Below, piece by piece: positions 1 to 7,198 of a stretch of 8,842 bases of DNA. Under the pieces are notes generated by a model. The model saw only the letters and a list, made by a program, of their open reading frames with translations, was not told where the DNA came from and ran no database searches. The translations under genes were made by a program, and so were the position numbers. The DNA is from Lachnospiraceae bacterium (lineage in GTDB: Bacteria > Bacillota > Clostridia > Lachnospirales > Lachnospiraceae): NCBI GenBank assembly GCA_900751995.1, contig CAADTP010000050.1:1-8842 (forward strand). The letters are read 5' to 3'. Position 1 is the first letter of the stretch, and each line of letters opens with the position of its first letter.

Positions 1-130
1 CACGCTTCGCGATGCACAGAATTTATGCTAATCGCATAAATTCGCGCGGTATGTCTCGGGTTTTCTGTGACCTTCGCTCACAAAAAACACCTCGCGGAAT
101 ATTACCAGTGAACAGTAACCCGGAGACTTT
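1..130. repeat. Structured non-coding element with nested inverted repeats (possible dispersed repeat)
   Basis: No credible gene lies here. The stretch is packed with self-complementarity. A perfect 10-bp inverted repeat (GAATTTATGC at 19-28, GCATAAATTC at 34-43) has a 5-nt loop. A second hairpin pairs GTTTTCTGTGA (60-70) with TCACAAAAAAC (78-88) with one mismatch and a CCTTCGC loop. That hairpin is enclosed by a longer-range pairing of GTCTCGGG (53-60) with CCCGGAGAC (119-127), one bulge, sharing base 60. TTAC and GTAA also flank AGTGAACA near 102-117. Several arms in about 130 bp outside any gene is typical of dispersed palindromic or MITE-like repeats; that identity is inference. It may continue beyond the window start. 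Confidence 0.5.
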
Positions 131-159
131 CCTGATTCAGTTAAACAATTATTTCGACA

Positions 160-204
160 TAAAAAACTCCCTGCTTCACTACTTTTCATAGTAAAACAGG
201 AAGT
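160..204 (-). terminator. Rho-independent terminator of the arabinofuranosidase/reductase unit
   Basis: Read on the minus strand, ACTTCCTGTTTTACTA pairs with GTAGTGAAGCAGGGAGT (arms at 166-182 and 189-204 on the plus strand), including a few G-U wobbles, around a short A-rich loop. Six T residues follow at once (A-run 161-166 on the plus strand). It begins 10 bp after the reductase stop codon, so it closes that transcription unit. Confidence 0.9.
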
Positions 205-213
205 ATATAAATC

Positions 214-1203
214 TTATTTTGAGATCTCGTCGATCAGACGCAGCTCCTCAGCTGTAAACGGTGCACAGTGGATCGCTTTCACATTATCAAGGATCTGCTG
301 CGGCTTGGAAGCTCCGATCAGAACACTGGTAACTTCCTTATGCTGAAGCAGCCAGCCAAGCGCCATATCAGCCAGCTTCTCTCCACGCTGGGCTGCCAGA
401 TCGTTCAGTCTCCGGATCTGATCCAGACGCTCCGGCGTCAGCACACTTTCCTTAAGGAATCTTCCATCTTTGCGGATACGGCTGTCCTCCGGGATCCCGT
501 TCAGGTAACGGTCTGTCAGCTGTCCCTGAGCAAGAGGGCTAAAGGTGATCAGACCTTTTTTCAAAATGCCGGTGGTTCTCTTGAGACCGTTTTCTTCCAC
601 AGTTCTGTCAAAAATGGAATACCGGTTCTGGTTGATCACAAAGGGACATTTCAGATCCTTCAGGATCGCTGCCGCCTGGCTTAAGGTTTTTCCATCATAA
701 TTGGAAAGTCCCACATAAAGGGCCTTGCCCTGCTGAACCGCTGTTGCCAGCGCCCCCATAGTCTCCTCAAGCGGAGTCTCCGGGTCCATTCTGTGATGGT
801 AAAAAATATCCACATATTCCAGACCCATGCGCTTCAGGCTCTGGTCAAGGCTCGCCAGAAGATACTTGCGGCTGCCCCAGTTTCCATAAGGGCCTTCCCA
901 CATATCATAGCCTGCCTTTGTTGTGATGATCAGCTCATCACGGTATGGCATCAGTTCTTCTTTCAGGATCTTGCCGAAATTCCGTTCCGCACTTCCATAG
1001 GCAGGTCCGTAATTATTGGCAAGGTCAAACTGTGTGATACCATTGTCAAAAGCTGTAAAGCACAGCTGCTTCATGTTTTCATAATCAGAAGTATCTCCGA
1101 AATTATGCCATAATCCAAGAGACACCTTCGGAAGCATCAGGCCGCTTTCACCGCAGCGGTTGTACTCCATAGTTTCGTAGCGTTCCTTTGCAGGTGTGTA
1201 CAT
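214..1203 (-). CDS. Aldo/keto reductase, YghZ (L-glyceraldehyde 3-phosphate reductase-like) family
   Basis: A cytosolic NADPH-dependent aldo/keto reductase of 329 residues. The N-terminal block ERYETMEYNRCGESGLMLP followed by SLGLWHNFGD is the signature of the YghZ branch, whose E. coli member is 346 aa and reduces L-glyceraldehyde 3-phosphate and methylglyoxal. The AKR catalytic tetrad is visible: Asp60 and Tyr65 in FDLANNYGPAYGSAE, Lys96 in TTKAGYDMW, and His137 in FYHHRMD. The NADP-binding end is LIGASKPQQILDN near residues 296-308. The start is supported by GGGAGG eight bases upstream. It lies 70 bp downstream of the GH51 gene with no visible terminator between them, so co-transcription is likely. 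There it might reduce an aldehyde or aldose released by glycan breakdown, but the substrate is inference. No signal peptide is seen. The family call is very secure; the exact substrate is not. Confidence 0.93.
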   Translation of the reverse strand: MYTPAKERYETMEYNRCGESGLMLPKVSLGLWHNFGDTSDYENMKQLCFTAFDNGITQFDLANNYGPAYGSAERNFGKILKEELMPYRDELIITTKAGYDMWEGPYGNWGSRKYLLASLDQSLKRMGLEYVDIFYHHRMDPETPLEETMGALATAVQQGKALYVGLSNYDGKTLSQAAAILKDLKCPFVINQNRYSIFDRTVEENGLKRTTGILKKGLITFSPLAQGQLTDRYLNGIPEDSRIRKDGRFLKESVLTPERLDQIRRLNDLAAQRGEKLADMALGWLLQHKEVTSVLIGASKPQQILDNVKAIHCAPFTAEELRLIDEISK

Positions 1204-1273
1204 AAAAAAGACCTCCCATAATGTAGCATGATTTACATTTTCTGTAACTGCTTTTACTATACTTCACCGGCCC

Positions 1274-2779
1274 TTATTTCGCAAGACGGATCATATTCCA
1301 GCTGTGTTTTGCAAAAACTGCTTCCAGTTTTCCGCCGTCCAGCTTCGAGCACTCTGCACTGGCTTTTACAGGAACTACATTCTCCGGCTGAGCCTCTGTA
1401 TTGGCTGCCTGAAGATCGTCATTATTGAGTACAATATGCTCTACGATCTTATATCCCTCAAACTGTCTCAAGTCACAGGAAACTTCCATATCCTCATCCA
1501 GACTCTTATTCACTGCAAAGATCGTCAGCGTATCCTTTTCCTCATCCCAGACACACACAGAATCCAGATATGGCGCTTCGCCATAAGTTTTGCTCTCGTA
1601 TACCGGTGTGAGAACCTGTGTATTAAGGACGGTTCCTCTTCCAAACACACTTGTCAACATATACGGATAAAAGATCGTCTGGCGCCATGCGCCTGTATCG
1701 GATGTCATGATCGGCGCAATAACATTTACCAGCTGTGCCATGCAGGCGATCTTTACACGATCTGCATGACGGAGAAGTGTGATCAACATGCTTCCCACAA
1801 GAAGTGCATCCTCAAAGTTATAAACATCCTCCAGCTGATGGGGCGCCTGTACCCATTTTTCCAGCTTTTTATCCTGTTCATTGCTGTGGTACCATACGTT
1901 CCATTCGTCGAAGGAAAGATTGATCTGTTTTTTTCCATGCTTCTTTGCTTTTACAGCATCGCAGATGGAAACCACTCCTGAGATAAAATCATCCATGCCC
2001 TTGGAGCTTGCCAGAAAATCGGCAGTGTCTCCCGATGCATTTCCATAGTACTGATGCAGGGAAAGATAATCCACCTGATCGTAAGCCTCGTCAAGAACCG
2101 TATACTCCCAGGAGCCAAAGGTAGACATTTCCAGACTGGAGCTTCCGCATGCAACAGTCTCAACCTCCGGATCCATAAATTTCATCAGGCGGGCAGTCTC
2201 TGCTGCAACTCTTCCGTACTCTGCCGCAGTTTTATGTCCCATCTGCCACGGACCGTCCATCTCGTTTCCGAGACACCATAATTTGATATCATGCGGCTGT
2301 TCATAGCCGTGAGCCTTACGGAGATCACTGTAATAGGTACCACCCTTAAAGTTACAGTATTCCAGAAGATTTTTCGCATCCTCCGGTCCTCTTGTTCCCA
2401 GGTTTACTGCCATCATCACATCGCTGCCGGCTTTTCTGGACCAGTCCACAAACTCATTGAGACCAAACTGATTGGTCTCGATCACGCCCCAGGCCAGCTC
2501 CGGTCTGGACGGACGCTGAGCTTTTGGCCCAACACTATCCTCCCAGCGGAATCCGGATACAAAATTTCCGCCCGGATAACGAACGATCGGTACCTGAAGC
2601 TCCCTTACCAGCTCCAGAGTATCCTTCCGGAATCCCTGCTCATCAGAAAGAGGGCTGCCTTCCTGATAAATTCCCTCATAAACCGCACGTCCGAGATGTT
2701 CTATAAAAGAACCATAGATCCTTTTGTCTGTTTTTCCGGTGAGGAAATATTTGTCCACGATGATCTGCGCTTTTTTCAT
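1274..2779 (-). CDS. abfA: Intracellular alpha-L-arabinofuranosidase, GH51
   Basis: A retaining exo-alpha-L-arabinofuranosidase (EC 3.2.1.55) that removes arabinofuranosyl side chains from arabinan or arabinoxylan oligosaccharides. The 501 residues match the usual GH51 length. The acid/base is Glu173 in CLGNEMDGPWQ and the nucleophile Glu292 in SFDEWNVWY, the paired glutamates of clan GH-A. Other family blocks are IYGSFIEHLGRAVYEGIY (21-38), VRYPGGNFVSGFRWEDS (66-82) and the LHQYYGN barrel strand (241-247). The last ~120 residues form the C-terminal beta-sandwich. There is no signal peptide, so it acts in the cytosol on imported oligosaccharides. The start is supported by AGGAGG nine bases upstream. 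It is the first gene of a minus-strand unit with the downstream reductase and is divergent from an AraC-type regulator, its probable regulator. Activity on xylosides or pectic arabinan cannot be told apart from sequence. The symbol follows common usage for the family. Confidence 0.96.
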   Translation of the reverse strand: MKKAQIIVDKYFLTGKTDKRIYGSFIEHLGRAVYEGIYQEGSPLSDEQGFRKDTLELVRELQVPIVRYPGGNFVSGFRWEDSVGPKAQRPSRPELAWGVIETNQFGLNEFVDWSRKAGSDVMMAVNLGTRGPEDAKNLLEYCNFKGGTYYSDLRKAHGYEQPHDIKLWCLGNEMDGPWQMGHKTAAEYGRVAAETARLMKFMDPEVETVACGSSSLEMSTFGSWEYTVLDEAYDQVDYLSLHQYYGNASGDTADFLASSKGMDDFISGVVSICDAVKAKKHGKKQINLSFDEWNVWYHSNEQDKKLEKWVQAPHQLEDVYNFEDALLVGSMLITLLRHADRVKIACMAQLVNVIAPIMTSDTGAWRQTIFYPYMLTSVFGRGTVLNTQVLTPVYESKTYGEAPYLDSVCVWDEEKDTLTIFAVNKSLDEDMEVSCDLRQFEGYKIVEHIVLNNDDLQAANTEAQPENVVPVKASAECSKLDGGKLEAVFAKHSWNMIRLAK

Positions 2780-3121
2780 TGTAAAAATCCTCCTGTAAAT
2801 TATTATTTTCTGCCTGCCACTGCATTGGACTCTGTTTCCGATTCCGCCATATACCGGCTCTTACGCCTCTGTTCGCTCACACACTCTCAGACAGATCGGA
2901 AATCAACCGTTTCTATGTTTCATTTTACCATCCGGTTCTATCCATACCAGTGATTATCTTCCGAAACAGTTGACTTTTTTTCCGGTAAGATTTATCGTAA
3001 AGACAGTCTTACCAGACGGACGTCCCTCTGTCACTTTACTTTATACTTCCAGACAGAAAGTTCTTTACAATGCCACAGTCGGATTGTCTGATCTACGTAA
3101 TGAAAGGAGCGCAGCATTTTC
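2780..3121. promoter_or_regulatory. Divergent control region between GH51 and the AraC-type regulator
   Basis: These 342 bp hold no gene. An 8-bp inverted repeat, TTTCCGAT (2835-2842) and ATCGGAAA (2895-2902), lies on the GH51 side. A related CTGTTTCGG occurs inverted at 2961-2969, beside CTGTTTCCG at 2832-2840. CAGACAGATCGGA (2888-2900) and TCGGATTGTCTG (3079-3090) are near-matching inverted copies, one close to each gene. These are candidate binding sites for the AraC-type protein; none matches an operator I can name. A promoter for the regulator is listed separately. I could not fix a convincing -35/-10 pair for GH51, which would suit activator dependence. Confidence 0.4.
2970..2998 (+). 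promoter_or_regulatory. Candidate sigma-A promoter of the AraC-type regulator
   Basis: TTGACT (2970-2975) and TATCGT (2993-2998) are separated by exactly 17 bp. The -35 differs from consensus at one base and the -10 at two. The position gives a leader of about 115 nt before the regulator's ATG. It is a pattern match only. Confidence 0.4.
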
Positions 3122-3898
3122 ATGGATTTCACCTTAAATTTCTGCGAATACAACCGTTCCAACTCCGATTACGACAGGATTTTCCGACCGGAGGGAAGCG
3201 GAGATTTTCTTTTTCTTTTATTTAAAACACCAATGAAGGTTTATCTGGGCGGTCAGCTTACTGTCACCCGGGATAATGCCTGCATCTTTTATATTCCGGG
3301 AAATCCCCAGCATTATCAGGCTGTGCGAAAATTTCGGAACAGTTATGTCCATTTTTCCTGCGGAGAAAACCTGGCAAAACGGTTCGGACTTCCCTGCAAC
3401 GAAATTTTTTACCCCAGTGACTGCCAGGAGATCGATCACTGTATCCAGAAGCTGCAGCATGAATATCTGAACAGAGAAGTTTTTTCCCGGGACTACGAGT
3501 ATGCCCTGCTCTGCCAGCTGATGATCACAGCCTCACGGGAACTCCGCAGTACAGATACAGGCAAGTCTGCAGACTCGGAGCTCTGCAGTCTGTTCCAAAA
3601 AATCCGTCTGGAAATGCTTACAAATTACGAAAAGCCATGGACAACAGAAAAGCTCTGCGCCATGGCTAATCTCGAAAAAAGTCAGTTTTATTCCTGTTAC
3701 CGGAATTTTTTTGACAGTACCCCTCATGCTGACCTGAATCTGCTCCGTCTGGAAAAAGCCAAAAATCTGCTCACCAACGAAGCTCTGCCTGTTCAACAGG
3801 TGGCTCTGCTGTGCGGATTTTCAAATCTCTCCCACTTCAGCCGGTACTTCCGAAAGAACTGTGGCTGTTCGCCCAGTGAGTGGGCACGCCGCCCCTGA
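3122..3898 (+). CDS. AraC-family transcriptional regulator
   Basis: A 258-residue one-component regulator. The N-terminal part (about 20-110) has the beta-rich pattern of a cupin-like sugar-sensing domain, including VYLGGQLTVTRDNACIFYIPG followed by QHYQAV. The C-terminal ~95 residues are the AraC/XylS DNA-binding domain. The first helix-turn-helix lies near 174-195 (WTTEKLCAMANLEKSQFYSC) and the second near 222-245, with the family signature VALLCGFSNLSHFSRYFRKN and then GCSPSEWARR. The ATG is preceded by AAAGGAG with a rather long 12-base gap, so initiation may be modest. It is divergent from the GH51 arabinofuranosidase and most likely activates that gene in response to an arabinose- or xylose-containing sugar; the ligand is inference. 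Only 54 bp separate its stop from that of the convergent fusion gene, and no clear terminator is seen there, so the two transcripts may overlap. Confidence 0.93.
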   Translation: MDFTLNFCEYNRSNSDYDRIFRPEGSGDFLFLLFKTPMKVYLGGQLTVTRDNACIFYIPGNPQHYQAVRKFRNSYVHFSCGENLAKRFGLPCNEIFYPSDCQEIDHCIQKLQHEYLNREVFSRDYEYALLCQLMITASRELRSTDTGKSADSELCSLFQKIRLEMLTNYEKPWTTEKLCAMANLEKSQFYSCYRNFFDSTPHADLNLLRLEKAKNLLTNEALPVQQVALLCGFSNLSHFSRYFRKNCGCSPSEWARRP

Positions 3899-3952
3899 CC
3901 AAAAGGATATTCACACTCTGCATTCACTGCGCAGGCAACTTGTCTGATCTGA

Positions 3953-5650
3953 TCACCGTGCCGCATTACACTTCTCATAAGCAAACAGTGCCGCACCAAG
4001 CGCACCACAAAGCTGTGCCTCATCACAGATATAAAGCTTCGCCCCCAGCTTCTCCTCCAGTGCCTGAATGATACCTTTATTTCTGGCAACACCACCGGTC
4101 ATCATGTATTCCCCCGGATTCTTTTTGCCAAGGCGGGCTGCAAGAGCTCCTACCTTGGAAGCAACAGATACATTCAGACCATGGATGATATCTGCCACGT
4201 CCTTATTCTGGGCAACCAGGGAAACTACCTCGGACTCTGCAAATACAGTACACATGCTTGAGATCACTACGTTCTCTTTCCACTCCAGGCCACGGGTACT
4301 CATCTCCTCCAGGGAAAGTCCAAGAGTACGGGCCATCATTTCCAGGAATCGTCCGGTTCCTGCTGCACATTTATCGTTCATCAGGAAATTTTTTACCGCA
4401 CCGTTCTCGTCAATGCTGATCGCCTTGATATCCTGACCGCCGATGTCGATAACTGTACGCACATTCGGATTCAGATAATGGGCGCCCTTTGCGTGACAGG
4501 TAATCTCTGTGATACTGTCATCACCACTGTCAATATAGGCACGTCCATATCCGGTAGTAACGATACGCACGATATCTTCTTTCCTGATCCCTGCTTTTTC
4601 CACGGCCATCTCCAGGCTCTTCTCTGCACTCATCATAGCGCCGCCGCCTGTGGGAATGATCATGGTCGATTTAATTTTTCCGTCTTTATCTAGGATCACA
4701 ACATCCGTACTTGTGGAACCGCTGTCGATCCCTGCCACATAATAAACTCCTGATTCCATTTTTTTCCTTATCTCCTCGCTGATTCCTTTTGATGGGTCCA
4801 TATCCTCAGAGCCTTCCAGGGTCTCCGCAAAAGCCTGCACTCTGGTAAGGAGCTGTCCTGCACTCTGGCTTGTAAAATCTGTCTCGATCTTCAGAAGCGG
4901 AACCTTGATATCACGCTTGATACTTGCATACTCAAATCCGTAATAGTCGCAGAATTTAATAGTATGATAAATGATCCCCTTCAGGTTCGGATCCAGATAC
5001 AGCCGGTTTCTTCGGGTGCTGTTGTTCATACGGAAGCAGGGCATCTGGGAAAGAAGTGCATCCGCATAAGCCAGGAACATGGCATCGTCTTCCATTTTTT
5101 CCAGCTCCTCACGGATCACTGCAAGACGTCTTCCACCTGTACAGGTCAGGTTTTCCACATCCATGCGGATATTATCCCGGATCATTTTTTCCAGGATGCC
5201 GCTGACACGGACACCCAGAACACCGATATACGGCTGGTTATCCACAGGCTCATGGGAAAAAGCATTCAGAAATCCACTTCTGTCGAAGGTTTTCCCCGAA
5301 AATTTCTCATAAGCTTTCTTCAGACGGTGGATGCCCTGGGCAAGCTTCACCTTTTCACAGTCGTTATCCTCATGAGGCATGTCCAGCATGTACAGAAATT
5401 TACATTTACCGGTACTTTCCACAATGTCGTACACACGGCGCATGGAATCACAGCAGTTAACAAGAACAAGCTGCTCTACCTTTCCCTCCAGCACTGCCTG
5501 GATCACAGATTTTCCGAAGCCGCAGAGATTAGCATGGGCGATCTGGTCCGAAAGCTCAAAATTCTCCGGCATTTCCTCAAGAACCGCACATTCCTCGCCA
5601 AAGCCCTTAAACAGCTCCAGCGGTGTATATTTACAGACGTAATGTATCAT
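3953..5650 (-). CDS. Fusion: HgdB-like 2-hydroxyacyl-CoA dehydratase domain + HgdC-type ATPase activator
   Basis: A 565-residue two-part protein. Residues 1 to ~285 match the 2-hydroxyacyl-CoA dehydratase D-component (HgdB) family: YVCKYTPLELFKGFG at the start, SDQIAHANLCGFGKSVIQA (34-52), LVLVNCCDSMRRVYDI (61-76), and LKGIIYHTIKFCDYYGFEY (223-241) followed by LLKIETDFTSQSAGQLLTR. Residues ~303-561 are a BadF/BadG/HgdC activator: phosphate loop AGIDSGSTSTDVVIL (306-320), TTGYGR, then IDIGGQDIKAI (401-411). The two cysteines that hold the [4Fe-4S] cluster at the dimer interface are present, Cys428 in NDKCAAGTGRF and Cys467 in SSMCTVFAESE. Their spacing of 39 residues equals that of Cys127 and Cys166 in HgdC. 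Activators normally stand alone at about 260 aa, so the fusion is notable. The start overlaps the upstream dehydratase stop (ATGA), so the two are translationally coupled. The activator would drive ATP-dependent low-potential electron transfer to the partner. The substrate is unknown. Confidence 0.9.
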   Translation of the reverse strand: MIHYVCKYTPLELFKGFGEECAVLEEMPENFELSDQIAHANLCGFGKSVIQAVLEGKVEQLVLVNCCDSMRRVYDIVESTGKCKFLYMLDMPHEDNDCEKVKLAQGIHRLKKAYEKFSGKTFDRSGFLNAFSHEPVDNQPYIGVLGVRVSGILEKMIRDNIRMDVENLTCTGGRRLAVIREELEKMEDDAMFLAYADALLSQMPCFRMNNSTRRNRLYLDPNLKGIIYHTIKFCDYYGFEYASIKRDIKVPLLKIETDFTSQSAGQLLTRVQAFAETLEGSEDMDPSKGISEEIRKKMESGVYYVAGIDSGSTSTDVVILDKDGKIKSTMIIPTGGGAMMSAEKSLEMAVEKAGIRKEDIVRIVTTGYGRAYIDSGDDSITEITCHAKGAHYLNPNVRTVIDIGGQDIKAISIDENGAVKNFLMNDKCAAGTGRFLEMMARTLGLSLEEMSTRGLEWKENVVISSMCTVFAESEVVSLVAQNKDVADIIHGLNVSVASKVGALAARLGKKNPGEYMMTGGVARNKGIIQALEEKLGAKLYICDEAQLCGALGAALFAYEKCNAAR

Positions 5651-6927
5651 GACCGTTTTTCCTCCTTACCTTCTGACAGCATTTCCAGATATGCCTGAAG
5701 TCGTGTGGATACCTGGCCGTCACTGGAATTGGCCGGGTTACAGCCGTCACCGTCCAGGACCATGGTTGGAAGTCCTGCATTTTCCAGAGAATTTTTGATC
5801 AGGCTGGAAGCTCCGATGGTTCCCTTGCAGCCCCAATGCGCAAAAAGGATCCCGCCGTCTGCCTCTGTAAGGTTCGCCAGCTCCTGGGCACGCCGGATCC
5901 TCTGCTTCACACTTCCGTTGTAAATGCAGTTGACCATTTTTTCCGCAAGGGCCTCATAAGGATCCGAGGCCTGCATCCGCTGAAAACCGTCTGCAACAAA
6001 ATCACAGGCACGGATATGCACGTTCTGGCTGTAATTAAATACATCCTTTACCGGCTCCTGCAAAAACGGCATCATATGCATCCACAAAATATGAAGACCT
6101 TCCCCCTTTGGTGCCTTCTTCACATCCTCAAGAAGCATTTTTGTATATTTCAGGGATTCCTCTGAGCCCGCCAGAAGATGACACATAAAGATCGCATACA
6201 GCTCATTTGTCAGGGAAGTCACCGGATCGTGATCCTTTCTGAGGGCAAGCTGGCTGCTGTAATAGGAGGCCGCTTCATTGCTGTTGGCAACTGCACGCTG
6301 TACCGACTGCTCGGAGATTTTTTTCCCGCCTACATCCTCCAGGAATTTCTTCAGCTCGCGGAGCTGATCTGCAACATAGCTGATGGAATCCTGATTTTTT
6401 TCATAGGGTACGTCAATATAAAAGCCCGGGATCTGATATTTCTGTTTCAGATAAGGAAACGTCATCATGTTTCCATCGCAGGCAAGGTTTGTGTAGATGG
6501 TACATTTGGGCTTCGGTACCAATCCTGTCATGGACGCTCCCAAAAAAACTCTGTGATAGGAGCACATGGTTTCCGGAAAGCCCTCTGATTCCGTCTGTGC
6601 CAGAAATGCCTGCTCACATCTGGTTCCGGCGATGAAGCAGGACATTGCCTCCACGGAATACGGAGTGATCCCTGCTGCTGTCAGAAGCTCTCCCGGTACA
6701 AAAATGCTCACAAGCGCGGTATCGTCCGGTTTTGCAAGGGCTTTGATAATATTCTGCATGACTACACGGGCTACATACTGTCCCGAAGCCGGAAGCTTCC
6801 TGTCAGGAAAAAGCTGCAGACGTTTTTCCTGAAGCCGGTATCCAGTGAGAAGAAGTTTTCGTGCTTTTTCCGGATCCCTGATGGATTTCTCTCCCACCAT
6901 ATCCCCGAATTTCTTTATAATATCCAA
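5647..6927 (-). CDS. 2-hydroxyacyl-CoA dehydratase family subunit (HgdA/HgdB-like), possible double-cubane-type protein
   Basis: A 426-residue cytosolic iron-sulfur protein of the 2-hydroxyacyl-CoA dehydratase (HgdB/FldB/BcrB-like) family. Evidence is the C-terminal block ILFAHWGCKGTIGASSLIKN (360-379), followed by VLDGDGCNPAN (390-400) and the closing TRLQAYLEML, with MCSYHRVFLGA (121-131) and NLACDGN (147-153) earlier. Candidate cluster cysteines are Cys122, Cys150, Cys367 and Cys396. The start codon is TTG, preceded by GGAGG ten bases upstream; no in-frame ATG lies between an upstream stop and this TTG. It is the first gene of a two-gene operon, and its stop overlaps the start of the activator fusion by ATGA. 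Known relatives dehydrate 2-hydroxyacyl-CoA in amino-acid fermentation, but no CoA-transferase or hydroxyacid dehydrogenase is in view. The alternative is an ATP-dependent reductase with a double-cubane cluster, as in YjiM/YjiL-like pairs. The sequence alone does not choose between them. Confidence 0.88.
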   Translation of the reverse strand: MDIIKKFGDMVGEKSIRDPEKARKLLLTGYRLQEKRLQLFPDRKLPASGQYVARVVMQNIIKALAKPDDTALVSIFVPGELLTAAGITPYSVEAMSCFIAGTRCEQAFLAQTESEGFPETMCSYHRVFLGASMTGLVPKPKCTIYTNLACDGNMMTFPYLKQKYQIPGFYIDVPYEKNQDSISYVADQLRELKKFLEDVGGKKISEQSVQRAVANSNEAASYYSSQLALRKDHDPVTSLTNELYAIFMCHLLAGSEESLKYTKMLLEDVKKAPKGEGLHILWMHMMPFLQEPVKDVFNYSQNVHIRACDFVADGFQRMQASDPYEALAEKMVNCIYNGSVKQRIRRAQELANLTEADGGILFAHWGCKGTIGASSLIKNSLENAGLPTMVLDGDGCNPANSSDGQVSTRLQAYLEMLSEGKEEKRS

Positions 6928-6937
6928 TCTGTCACAT

Positions 6938-6942
6938 CCTCC
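6938..6942 (-). promoter_or_regulatory. Ribosome binding site supporting a TTG start
   Basis: GGAGG on the minus strand lies ten bases before the TTG at 6927-6925. The only nearby ATG overlaps this site and is followed directly by TGA, so TTG is the best initiation codon for the dehydratase subunit. Confidence 0.7.
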
Positions 6943-7145
6943 GTCAAATCAAAAAATCTATTATAAGTCTGTCAGACGCTTACCCGAAATTTTGTCTCAG
7001 ACAAAATCCTGTAGCATTATCATCGTCTGGATGGTATAAAGGTTCCACCTGTCAGACCAATATTTTTATTATAAAGATATTTTTTTCAAATGTAAACACG
7101 CTAATTTTTACAAATTTGAAGCCTTTTGCACATATCAAAACATCA

Positions 7146-7198
7146 AAATGCAGATTTTCCACAAAACTCGCATTCCTTTTCGTGGAAAACCTGCATTT
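7146..7198 (-). terminator. Long hairpin downstream of the Cys-rich mini-protein (terminator-like or small palindromic element)
   Basis: The 17-nt arms at 7146-7162 and 7182-7198 pair fully on the minus strand with a single G-U wobble; AAAA/TTTT (7163-7166 and 7177-7180) extends the stem past one bulged base to a 10-nt loop. It starts 45 bp after the stop of the minus-strand gene at 7244. Downstream on that strand the sequence is TTTTGATGTTTTG rather than a pure T-run, so termination is plausible but not certain. The stem is longer than most simple terminators. Confidence 0.5.

Noticed and set aside
1..160. CRISPR array
   Set aside because: The repeats are inverted arms of different sequence, not regularly spaced direct copies.
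1304..1981. 225-codon plus-strand open frame
   Set aside because: It lies wholly opposite the GH51 gene, which has full family motifs. Its product is Cys/Ile-rich with no recognisable domain, so it is an antisense shadow.
2291..2953. 220-codon plus-strand open frame reaching into the control region
   Set aside because: It is mostly antisense to GH51 and has no ribosome site or domain pattern.
3899..3952. Terminator between the convergent AraC and fusion genes
   Set aside because: No stable stem followed by a T-run on either strand could be found in these 54 bases.
4964..5698. 244-codon plus-strand open frame
   Set aside because: It is antisense to the HgdB-HgdC fusion gene, whose cysteine and nucleotide motifs are intact. 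Its composition is typical of a shadow frame.
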